A DNA stretch of 11,816 nt, taken from NCBI GenBank assembly GCA_029933565.1, contig JAOZNY010000067.1, forward strand, positions 1 to 11,816, given 5' to 3'. This DNA is from Bacteroidales bacterium. Lineage in GTDB: Bacteria; Bacteroidota; Bacteroidia; Bacteroidales; F082. The notes beneath the pieces are model-generated. The model was not told the origin of the DNA. It worked only from the letters and a program-made list of their open reading frames with translations, and made no database searches. The position numbers and the translations under genes were made by a program. This document shows positions 1-5,395 of the stretch, one piece after another; within the stretch, counting starts at the first letter, position 1, and every line of letters begins with the position of its first letter.

Positions 1-1
1 A

Positions 2-52
2 TTTGATGATTTGGCTTCACAAACCAGAGAAAAGTTCAGGAAGAAGAAGTAA
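2..52 (+). CDS. C-terminal end of an unidentified protein (partial)
   Basis: Frame 2 is open from the window edge and gives 16 residues, ending in a basic tail REKFRKKK followed by TAA at 50-52. A lysine-rich end is plausible for a real C-terminus. A competing reading in frame 3 stays open to a TAA at 54-56, so even the frame is not certain. The fragment is too short to assign a family. The 5' part lies outside the window. Confidence 0.3.
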   Translation, partial: FDDLASQTREKFRKKK

Positions 53-72
53 TTAATAATCTAAATTATTCC

Positions 73-183
73 CATGAATTACTCCGGGTTTTAACCCAAG
101 GATTATAAACCTTATGAAAAAGGCATGAATTACTCCGGGTTTTAACCCGGAGCCAATTAAAAATCCCCGGGTTAAAACCCAGG
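73..183. repeat. Three copies of a small hairpin repeat (GGGTT-TT-AACCC core)
   Basis: A 25-bp segment at 73-97 recurs exactly at 124-148. In the second copy the hairpin is complete: 9-bp arms CTCCGGGTT (133-141) and AACCCGGAG (144-152) around a TT loop. The first copy keeps only the inner arms GGGTT/AACCC (86-90 and 93-97). A third, inverted copy has its core at 169-180. Both direct copies carry a GAATTA leader just before the hairpin. The block fills most of the space between the upstream gene and ftcD. The form resembles REP elements: a short leader, then a palindrome, in mixed orientation. Confidence 0.75.
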
Positions 184-258
184 ACAACTTAAACTAGATA
201 ACTTAATATCCAGACAAACCAACAAGTTTTTTGCGGTTCTTATTTGACCATATTTTCT

Positions 259-266
259 TATTTTTG
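259..266 (+). promoter_or_regulatory. Bacteroidetes -7 box for ftcD
   Basis: TATTTTTG matches the phylum's TAnnTTTG -7 element exactly. It lies 33 nt before the ATG at 300, which would leave a leader of about 25-30 nt. No convincing -33 TTTG sits at the usual spacing of about 20 nt, so the call rests on the -7 box and its position alone. Confidence 0.45.
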
Positions 267-299
267 CAGTTCGAAATTTTTAAGCAAAAAGATACAGGA

Positions 300-1997
300 A
301 TGAAGCAACTTATAGAATGCGTACCAAACTTTAGTGAAGGACGCGACATGTCTGTTATTAAGCAGATTACAGACGAGATTGAAAAGGTAGAAGGCGTTAA
401 ACTTTTAGATGTGGATCCTGGTGCCGCCACCAATCGAACAGTGGTTACTATTGTAGGTACTCCCGATGAAGTTTTGGAGGCCGCATTTCAGGCAGTTAAA
501 AAAGCTGCTGAGGTAATTGATATGCGTCATCAAAAAGGTGAGCATCCCCGTTTTGGTGCAACAGATGTTTGCCCACTTGTTCCGGTTGCAAATATCAGCA
601 TGGAAGAAACTGTTGAGTATGCACGTAAGTTGGCTGAAAGAATTGGAAATGAAGCCGGAGTTCCGGTTTTCTGTTACGAAAATGCTGCCTTTACAGAAGA
701 AAGAAGAAACCTTGCAACATGCCGCTCAGGTGAGTATGAGGCATTACCCGAAAGAATAACAACTGAACGATGGAAGCCAGATTTTGGTCCCAACGAGTTT
801 ACTGAAAGTGTTGCTAAAAGTGGCGTAACTGCTGTTGGCGCAAGAGATTTTCTGGTTGCTTTCAACGTAAACCTTAACACAACTTCAACTCGCCGTGCCA
901 ATGCAATTGCCTTTGACGTAAGGGAAAGAGGAAGATCAAAACGCGAGGGGAATCCTTTTACAGGACCAATTGTTAAAGACGAAAAAGGCAAACCGGTTAT
1001 GATTCCGGGCTCATTAAAAGCAGTTAAAGGTATTGGTTGGTTTATCGAGGAATACGGTATTGCTCAAATTTCCATGAACCTCACAAATATTAGTATTACA
1101 CCTGTGCACATCGCCTATGATGAAGTTTGGAAAAAAGCCGAAGCAAGAGGAATTAGGGTTACAGGTTCCGAACTTGTTGGTCTTATCCCACTTGAGGCCA
1201 TGCTTGATGCAGGAAAGTATTTTCTTAGAAAGCAAAAACGATCAGTAGGTGTTGACAATGATGAACTTATCAGGATTGCGGCCAAGTCGATGGGGCTAAG
1301 CGATTTAAAACCTTTCGACCCTAAAAAGAGTATTATTGAATTTGTACTTGAAGATGGGTCTCAGAAATTAGTTGATATGTCGGTTAAAGATTTTGCCAAC
1401 GAAACAGCTTCTGAGTCTCCAGCGCCGGGAGGTGGTTCAATTGCTGCCTCAGTAGGTGCTTTGGGTGCATCTCTGGCAACAATGGTTGCTAACCTTTCAT
1501 CGCATAAACGCGGTTGGGACGATCGTTGGGAAGAGTTTTCTGATTGGGCCGAAAAAGGTCAGAAGTACAAAGACATACTTCTCCACCTTGTTGATGAAGA
1601 CACTAATGCGTTTAATAAAATAATGGATGCATTCGGATTGCCTAAGAAATCAGATGAGGAGAAAAAAGCACGTAAGCAGGCAATTGAAGATGCTTCAAAG
1701 TATGCTATGGAGATTCCTTTTAAGGTAATGGAAGAAGCTTACCACTCAATTCAGGTAATTAGGGCAATGGCCGAGTATGGCAATCCTAACTCTGTTTCGG
1801 ATGCAGGTGTTGGTGTTCTTTGTGCACTTACAGCTGTTGAAGGTGCATTCTTAAATGTAAAAATTAATGCACAGGGTATTGCCGACAAAAAGTTTACTTC
1901 TGACCTATTGGAAAGAGGTTCTGAAATTGCAGAACAGGCAAGATCATGCCGCGATGCAGTTATGGAGACGGTTGAACAAAGAATAAACGAATTGTAA
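300..1997 (+). CDS. ftcD: Bifunctional glutamate formimidoyltransferase / formimidoyl-THF cyclodeaminase
   Basis: The enzyme moves the formimino group of N-formimino-L-glutamate (from histidine breakdown) to tetrahydrofolate, then deaminates the product to 5,10-methenyl-THF and ammonia. Both halves are in one chain of 565 residues, near the length of the vertebrate enzyme. The transferase half covers about residues 1-300. It opens MKQLIECVPNFSEGRD and has HPRFGATDV, whose His falls at residue 82, the position of the known catalytic His in the mammalian enzyme. The cyclodeaminase half covers about 360-560 and carries PAPGGGS at 374-380. The frame is open 23 codons further upstream, but that stretch contains the -7 box and has no family similarity, so the ATG at 300 is chosen. 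No other hut gene is visible; hairpin repeats border the gene on both sides. Confidence 0.95.
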   Translation: MKQLIECVPNFSEGRDMSVIKQITDEIEKVEGVKLLDVDPGAATNRTVVTIVGTPDEVLEAAFQAVKKAAEVIDMRHQKGEHPRFGATDVCPLVPVANISMEETVEYARKLAERIGNEAGVPVFCYENAAFTEERRNLATCRSGEYEALPERITTERWKPDFGPNEFTESVAKSGVTAVGARDFLVAFNVNLNTTSTRRANAIAFDVRERGRSKREGNPFTGPIVKDEKGKPVMIPGSLKAVKGIGWFIEEYGIAQISMNLTNISITPVHIAYDEVWKKAEARGIRVTGSELVGLIPLEAMLDAGKYFLRKQKRSVGVDNDELIRIAAKSMGLSDLKPFDPKKSIIEFVLEDGSQKLVDMSVKDFANETASESPAPGGGSIAASVGALGASLATMVANLSSHKRGWDDRWEEFSDWAEKGQKYKDILLHLVDEDTNAFNKIMDAFGLPKKSDEEKKARKQAIEDASKYAMEIPFKVMEEAYHSIQVIRAMAEYGNPNSVSDAGVGVLCALTAVEGAFLNVKINAQGIADKKFTSDLLERGSEIAEQARSCRDAVMETVEQRINEL

Positions 1998-1999
1998 TT

Positions 2000-2081
2000 G
2001 AGTTACCCTGTACTTTAGTGCAGGGTAAGAGAACTTAATTCAATATGGTAGAATATCCCGTACTAAAGTACGGATTAACTC
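2000..2081. repeat. Inverted pair of small hairpin repeats downstream of ftcD
   Basis: The plus-strand copy starts with leader GAGTTA (2000-2005) and folds as CCCTG...CAGGG and further pairs around a TTTA loop (2003-2028). The second copy is inverted: its leader reads GAGTTA on the minus strand (2076-2081), and its arms CCGTAC/GTACGG surround the loop TAAA at 2064-2067. The cores read CTTTAG on the plus strand in the first copy and on the minus strand in the second. Opposed pairs of this kind are how REP elements are arranged in BIMEs. The pair could also act as a weak terminator or an RNA stabiliser for ftcD, but there is no T-tract. Confidence 0.7.
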
Positions 2082-2142
2082 ATAATCTTTGAGAAGGTTT
2101 ACTTAATCAATTGTAATGAGATTTTTGAAATAACAATAAACA

Positions 2143-2775
2143 ATGGACAATTTTACTACAATACTTCTTTACTTTACATCCTTCCTCACATTGATGAATC
2201 CAATGGGCATTATGCCTGTTTTTCTCACAATGACATCAGATCTTTCAAAAAAGGAAAGGAGACGAACAGCAATAAAAGCAGTTATTACTGCAACTTTTGT
2301 ATTAGTATTATTTGCCTTTGCTGGCGAATATCTATTCAGTTTCTTTGGGATTTCGGTTGCAGGACTTAAAGTTGTTGGTGGATTTTTGTTTTTTATAATG
2401 GGATATGATATGCTCAATGCCAGGCTTAGCCCCATAAAAATAAAACCAGAAGATGTGGATAAATATGTTGATGACATTTCCATCACACCACTTGGAATTC
2501 CAATGATTGCAGGACCTGGTGCAATAACTAATGCTATTGTATTAATGGGAGAGAGTTCTGACTATAGTTCAAAAATGGTTGTTCTTATTTCTATTCTTCT
2601 GGTTTCTGTTGTTTTGTTGTCAGTTTTAATTGGGGCTGTGGGAATTACGAAGATCTTAGGTGATACTGGAAATAAAATTATGATGAAGCTTATGGGACTG
2701 ATAGTTATGGTGATAGCTGTTGAGTTCTTTTTCTCAGGTATAGCGCCTTATATTCAGACAATTATAGGAAATTGA
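2143..2775 (+). CDS. MarC-family (UPF0056) inner-membrane protein
   Basis: This is a 210-residue, very hydrophobic protein with about six membrane segments. The recognisable signatures are the N-terminal NPMGIMPVF (residues 19-27) and the central PLGIPMIAGPGAIT, followed by two hydrophobic helices near the C-terminus. These place it in the MarC/YchE/YhgN family. The name comes from the E. coli marC gene beside the mar operon, but a role in antibiotic resistance was not upheld and no substrate is established. The length is normal for the family. A charged loop (PIKIKPEDVDKYVDD) separates the third and fourth helices. It sits between ftcD and rpmG on the same strand with its own intergenic gaps, so no functional link to either is implied. 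Confidence 0.88.
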   Translation: MDNFTTILLYFTSFLTLMNPMGIMPVFLTMTSDLSKKERRRTAIKAVITATFVLVLFAFAGEYLFSFFGISVAGLKVVGGFLFFIMGYDMLNARLSPIKIKPEDVDKYVDDISITPLGIPMIAGPGAITNAIVLMGESSDYSSKMVVLISILLVSVVLLSVLIGAVGITKILGDTGNKIMMKLMGLIVMVIAVEFFFSGIAPYIQTIIGN

Positions 2776-2816
2776 AAATATTAGTATAATTATTAGGTTT
2801 TATTGGTAAATGTTGA

Positions 2817-2824
2817 TATTTTTG
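2817..2824 (+). promoter_or_regulatory. Bacteroidetes -7 box for rpmG
   Basis: TATTTTTG (TAnnTTTG) lies 28 nt before the rpmG ATG and after the marC-family stop. It suggests that rpmG and the DUF4295 gene have their own promoter. No clear -33 box is seen. Confidence 0.45.
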
Positions 2825-2852
2825 CCGACCGAAATTTTAAAGAAATAAAATA

Positions 2853-3041
2853 ATGGCCAAGAAGACAAAAGATGCCAGAATTCAGGTAATATTAGAGTGT
2901 ACTGAGCATAAGACCAGCGGAAAACCTGGTACTTCAAGATATATTACCACTAAGAATAAGAAAAATACTCCGGATAGGATTGAACTTAAGAAGTACAACC
3001 CCATCCTTAAGAAAATGACAATTCACAGAGAAATTAAATAA
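2853..3041 (+). CDS. rpmG: 50S ribosomal protein L33 (bL33), zinc-free form
   Basis: A 62-residue basic protein that is part of the large ribosomal subunit near the E site. Diagnostic stretches are the N-terminal VILECTEHK, then SRYITTKNKKNTPDRIELKKYNP and the end TIHREIK. The second pair of cysteines found in zinc-binding L33 is absent: the position reads YNPILKK instead of a CxxC, and only one Cys (residue 16) remains. It is therefore the C-minus type. The DUF4295 gene follows after 8 nt, so the two are almost certainly co-transcribed. In many Bacteroidota the L28 gene rpmB lies directly upstream; here a marC-family gene does. Confidence 0.96.
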   Translation: MAKKTKDARIQVILECTEHKTSGKPGTSRYITTKNKKNTPDRIELKKYNPILKKMTIHREIK

Positions 3042-3049
3042 TTTGAACC

Positions 3050-3202
3050 ATGGCTAAGAAAGTTGTTGCATCACTACAATCATCAGGTAAGGATTTTGCT
3101 AAGGTCATTCGTATGGCCAAATCACCTAAATCAGGTGCCTATACCTTTAAAGAAGAAGTTATTCCTACAGATCAGGTAAAAGATTATTTTTCAAAAAAAT
3201 AA
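3050..3202 (+). CDS. DUF4295 small basic protein, probable ribosome-associated protein
   Basis: A 50-residue basic protein. It begins MAKKVVASLQSSGKDFAKVI, continues with MAKSPKSGAYTFKEEVIP and ends DYFSKK. This pattern is that of DUF4295, a short family restricted to Bacteroidota and encoded directly behind rpmG. Its size, charge and gene position point to a ribosomal role. I recall a Bacteroidetes-specific 50S protein (bL38) found in the Flavobacterium ribosome structure and think it is this family, but I cannot verify that here. It lies 8 nt after rpmG and 24 nt before a strong terminator, so it closes a two-gene unit. The short length makes it easy for gene finders to miss. Confidence 0.9.
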   Translation: MAKKVVASLQSSGKDFAKVIRMAKSPKSGAYTFKEEVIPTDQVKDYFSKK

Positions 3203-3225
3203 TTGACTAACACATATTAGGTCTT

Positions 3226-3266
3226 AAAGAGCTTTTTCCTGAATACGGGAGAGGGCTCTTTTTTTG
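3226..3266 (+). terminator. Intrinsic terminator of the rpmG-DUF4295 unit
   Basis: Arms AAAGAGC (3226-3232) and GCTCTTT (3255-3261) pair. Inside them TTTTTCC pairs with GGGAGAG using G-U wobbles, leaving a short loop. A run of seven T follows (3259-3265). It lies 24 nt after the DUF4295 stop. Confidence 0.85.
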
Positions 3267-3344
3267 TTTGCGACATACTATATTCATAATGAGGGTTTTG
3301 GGATTTATTTGTTATATGAAATTTGAGTTTTAAGAAATTTAACT

Positions 3345-4298
3345 ATGGGATTGTTTTCGGTTTTTTCCAAAAAGAAGCAAAAGGAAGATCTTAACCAAGG
3401 TATCGACAAAACACGTCAGAGTGTATTTGCCAAACTGTCGAAAGCAGTTGCTGGCAAATCTAAAATTGACGACGAAGTACTTGATAATCTGGAAGAGGCT
3501 CTTGTTACTTCCGATGTTGGAGTCCGTACCACTTTGAAAATAATCGAGCGTATTGAAGAGCGTGTTGCCCGCGATAAATACTTGGGTGTTGACGAACTTA
3601 ATACAATGCTCAAGGAGGAAATTGCAGACCTTCTGGAAGAGAATAATACTGGCGATGGCGATGATTTTGTTCTTCCCGAAGATAAAAAGCCCTATGTGAT
3701 AATGGTTGTTGGTGTAAATGGTGTTGGCAAAACAACAACCATTGGTAAATTAGCCTACAACTTTAAAAAGGTTGGTAAATCGGTTGTGCTTGGTGCTGCT
3801 GATACTTTTAGGGCAGCAGCTGTTGACCAACTAATAATTTGGGCTGACCGAGTTGGAGTTCCCATAATTTCACAAGGAATGAATGCCGATCCTGCATCGG
3901 TTGCTTACGATACCCTAAAATCTGGTATTTCCCAAAATGCCGATGTTGTGATTATTGACACCGCTGGTCGTCTTCATAATAAAATTAACCTGATGAATGA
4001 ATTATCGAAAATCAGTAGAGTGATGCAGAAATTAATTCCAGATGCACCACACGAAATACTTTTGGTTCTCGATGCTTCTACTGGTCAAAATGCCATTGAA
4101 CAAGCAAGGCAGTTTATTGCTGCAACAGAAGTTAATGCACTGGCTCTAACCAAACTCGATGGAACTGCCAAAGGTGGTGTTGTAATTGGTGTAAGCGACC
4201 AGTTTAAAATACCTGTAAAATATATTGGCGTTGGCGAAAAGATGGAGCACCTCCAGATTTTTAACCGTAAGGAATTTGTAAATAGTTTGTTTGAGTAG
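3345..4298 (+). CDS. ftsY: Signal recognition particle receptor FtsY
   Basis: The membrane-associated SRP GTPase that receives ribosome-nascent-chain complexes from Ffh/4.5S RNA and passes them to SecYEG. The chain is 317 residues. It has the N-domain helical bundle at about 15-100, then the G-domain with P-loop GVNGVGKTTT (123-132), DTFRAAAVDQ (153-162), DTAGR (205-209) and TKLDGTAKGG (269-278), ending with GVGEKMEHLQIFN. The long acidic A-domain of E. coli FtsY is missing, as in other short-form receptors. The usual ...GEKMEDL... reads EHL here, a mild deviation. Synteny with rpmG-DUF4295 is typical of the phylum, but the terminator upstream makes ftsY a separate transcript. The gene that follows is a lipoprotein, not the rimO often seen there. 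Confidence 0.96.
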   Translation: MGLFSVFSKKKQKEDLNQGIDKTRQSVFAKLSKAVAGKSKIDDEVLDNLEEALVTSDVGVRTTLKIIERIEERVARDKYLGVDELNTMLKEEIADLLEENNTGDGDDFVLPEDKKPYVIMVVGVNGVGKTTTIGKLAYNFKKVGKSVVLGAADTFRAAAVDQLIIWADRVGVPIISQGMNADPASVAYDTLKSGISQNADVVIIDTAGRLHNKINLMNELSKISRVMQKLIPDAPHEILLVLDASTGQNAIEQARQFIAATEVNALALTKLDGTAKGGVVIGVSDQFKIPVKYIGVGEKMEHLQIFNRKEFVNSLFE

Positions 4299-4303
4299 GA
4301 ACT

Positions 4304-4331
4304 GTTGCTGGATACTGGTTGCTGGTTGGAT
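4304..4331 (+). repeat. Short heptamer-periodic tract after ftsY
   Basis: Read in sevens from 4304 the sequence is GTTGCTG, GATACTG, GTTGCTG, GTTGGAT. It begins six bases after the ftsY stop. A similar 7-nt-periodic tract lies at 11755-11796, and the word CTGGATACTG occurs both here (4309-4318) and at 11730-11739. It has no coding sense and no hairpin. Confidence 0.55.
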
Positions 4332-4426
4332 TTGAACTTTTGATATTTTTCGTTGTTGTTTTCTTGAAGGATTTATTTGCTTAAAAGGAAAGAATATTTC
4401 GCACCCTAGTTTAAGATTGTACATCG

Positions 4427-4527
4427 CTCTGGTTTAAGATTGCATCTTAAACCTTTAAATAAATTAAAGTCTGTGACTTTCTGAAAACAGAAAAGGCCAT
4501 ATCACAGAGTGATACAGCCTTTTTTTG
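4427..4527 (+). repeat. Three-hairpin repeat element, copy A (with terminator)
   Basis: The first palindrome has 10-bp arms GGTTTAAGAT/ATCTTAAACC around TGC (4431-4453). The second has 6-bp arms AAAGTC/GACTTT around TGT (4466-4480). The third is a terminator-like stem, AAAAGGC...GCCTTTT, with TATCAC/GTGATA inside and a T-run (4491-4527). The same three structures recur at 5283-5382. Over the first 54 bp the copies differ at three positions, two of which are loop bases. The element lies 3' of ftsY on the same strand. Confidence 0.85.
4491..4527 (+). terminator. Intrinsic terminator downstream of ftsY
   Basis: The stem AAAAGGC/GCCTTTT and TATCAC/GTGATA with an AGA loop is followed by seven T (4520-4526). 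It forms the last hairpin of repeat copy A and would end ftsY transcription before the lipoprotein promoter. Confidence 0.75.
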
Positions 4528-4626
4528 TACATAATTTATATTGTTTTTAAGTTTTCATGAACATTATTTTTATCCTTACCCTTCTTGTATAAAACTATTC
4601 AAGCAGTTAATTTTGTTACAGCAAGG

Positions 4627-4634
4627 TATTTTTG
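4627..4634 (+). promoter_or_regulatory. Bacteroidetes -7 box for the lipoprotein gene
   Basis: TATTTTTG fits TAnnTTTG and lies 47 nt ahead of the ATG at 4681, between the terminator of copy A and the gene. A second CTTTG-like word directly before the ATG is too close to serve. No clear -33 box is seen. Confidence 0.45.
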
Positions 4635-4680
4635 TACATTCGCATGATATTATTTTTCTCACAATCTTAAACTTTGCAAA

Positions 4681-5211
4681 ATGAAAAAAGTCATAAGTAT
4701 TTTAACCATGAGTTTATTAATCATGCTTATTGCATGTAATAAAACTGATAATTCCAAAACAATGGAGGATGAGTTTAAAAGTTTGGAAGCTGACTTTGAG
4801 TTAAAAGGTGATGGAGATTATGAAAAAATTATCACAAAACCATTAGTAAGGCTTGATGATTGTAGGTTCATAGTAGAAGGAACGGTTGAGTTTTATAAAG
4901 GAGATGTACTTATTGTAACAATTGATTTTGGTGATGGCAGGTGTGATAATATTGCTACAAAAACAGTTGGTGATGAAACAACAGAATTTATCTTAAAACG
5001 AAAAGATAACAATTCTTCGAAGTATACTAAAGTGATTGTTGAACCTTTGATAAAAACTGATGATTGCGATTACATTGTTTCAGGCATAGTAGATTTTTAC
5101 CAAAGGGATTTATGGGTTGCAACTATTGATTTTGGTGATGGCACTTGTGATGAATGGGCAACAAAAACCTGGGACGGAGGAAGTAAAGAATTCAGTCTTA
5201 GAAAAAAATAA
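4681..5211 (+). CDS. Lipoprotein with two tandem Cys-pair domains, function unknown
   Basis: A 176-residue protein with a type II signal peptide: Lys2-Lys3, a hydrophobic core, then lipobox L-I-A-C with Cys19. After a linker (20-46) it contains the same domain twice, at about 47-107 and 115-174. Each copy runs Y-x-K-[IV]-I-x-x-P-L-[IV]...DDC...G-x-V-x-F-Y...TIDFGDGxCD...ATKT. The two cysteines of each copy are 27 residues apart (61/88 and 129/156), which suggests one disulfide per domain in the periplasm or at the cell surface. I recognise IDFGDGTCD as a recurring motif in uncharacterised Bacteroidota lipoproteins but know no function for it. The gene stands alone with its own promoter box and terminator, between two copies of a three-hairpin repeat. 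Confidence 0.85.
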   Translation: MKKVISILTMSLLIMLIACNKTDNSKTMEDEFKSLEADFELKGDGDYEKIITKPLVRLDDCRFIVEGTVEFYKGDVLIVTIDFGDGRCDNIATKTVGDETTEFILKRKDNNSSKYTKVIVEPLIKTDDCDYIVSGIVDFYQRDLWVATIDFGDGTCDEWATKTWDGGSKEFSLRKK

Positions 5212-5230
5212 ATCTACAAATAATCACACT

Positions 5231-5272
5231 GGTATAATGTTGCATATTAAACCTCAAAATAAATAGAAGTTT
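5231..5272 (+). repeat. Degenerate extra copy of the three-hairpin element (first hairpin)
   Basis: Aligned without gaps to copy A from 4431, 33 of 42 bases match. The palindrome is largely kept: GGTATAAT pairs with ATTAAACC except for one A-A mismatch. It lies 56 bp upstream of the matching point in copy B, so at this site the element occurs as a decayed tandem. Confidence 0.6.
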
Positions 5273-5282
5273 TTTGAACTAT

Positions 5283-5382
5283 CTCTGGTTTAAGATTGTA
5301 TCTTAAACCTTTTAATAAATTAAAGTCTGCGACTTTACAAAAGCAAAAAAGGCTGTACCACCTAAGTGATACAGCCTTTTTT
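5283..5382 (+). repeat. Three-hairpin repeat element, copy B (with terminator)
   Basis: This is the second full copy: palindrome one at 5287-5309 (loop TGT), palindrome two at 5322-5336 (loop TGC), and a terminator stem at 5345-5382. It is offset from copy A by 856 bp and in the same orientation, with one 1-nt length difference in the terminator part. It begins about 70 nt after the lipoprotein stop. Confidence 0.85.
5345..5382. terminator. Bidirectional terminator between the lipoprotein gene and sucC
   Basis: AAAAAAGGCTGTA pairs with TACAGCCTTTTTT; inside it CAC pairs with GTG around CTAA, with one mismatch. There is an A-run on one side and a T-run on the other, so it works on both strands. 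It ends 13 nt from the sucC stop codon and serves the convergent genes. Confidence 0.88.
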
Positions 5383-5395
5383 AATAAATATTCTT

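Larger units (their letters stand above)
4299..4680. other. 382-bp intergenic region between ftsY and the lipoprotein gene
   Basis: In order it holds the heptamer tract (4304-4331), a partial extra copy of the repeat word GTTTAAGATTG (4409-4419), the three-hairpin element with its terminator (4427-4527), and the lipoprotein promoter box (4627-4634). The stretches 4335-4405 and 4530-4610 are AT-rich and I see nothing in them. Confidence 0.7.

Noticed and set aside
73..183. CRISPR array in the upstream hairpin repeats
   Set aside because: Only two direct copies and one inverted copy, with unequal spacing and no cas genes.
230..246. -33 TTTG boxes paired with the -7 boxes
   Set aside because: TTTG words occur near several -7 boxes, but at gaps of about 11-12 or 25 bases rather than about 20, so I do not claim them.
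231..299. Upstream start for ftcD adding 23 residues
   Set aside because: The extension overlaps the -7 box, has no similarity to the family, and the ATG at 300 gives the normal N-terminus and puts His82 in register.
674..991. Long antisense open frames within ftcD and other genes
   Set aside because: They mirror the codon pattern of the real gene on the other strand and have no recognisable protein features.
4427..5382. The repeats around the lipoprotein gene as integron attC sites of a gene cassette
   Set aside because: The spacing looks cassette-like, but the core GTTRRRY/RYYYAAC boxes are not present, the hairpins are separate short palindromes rather than one long bulged stem, and no integrase is in the window.
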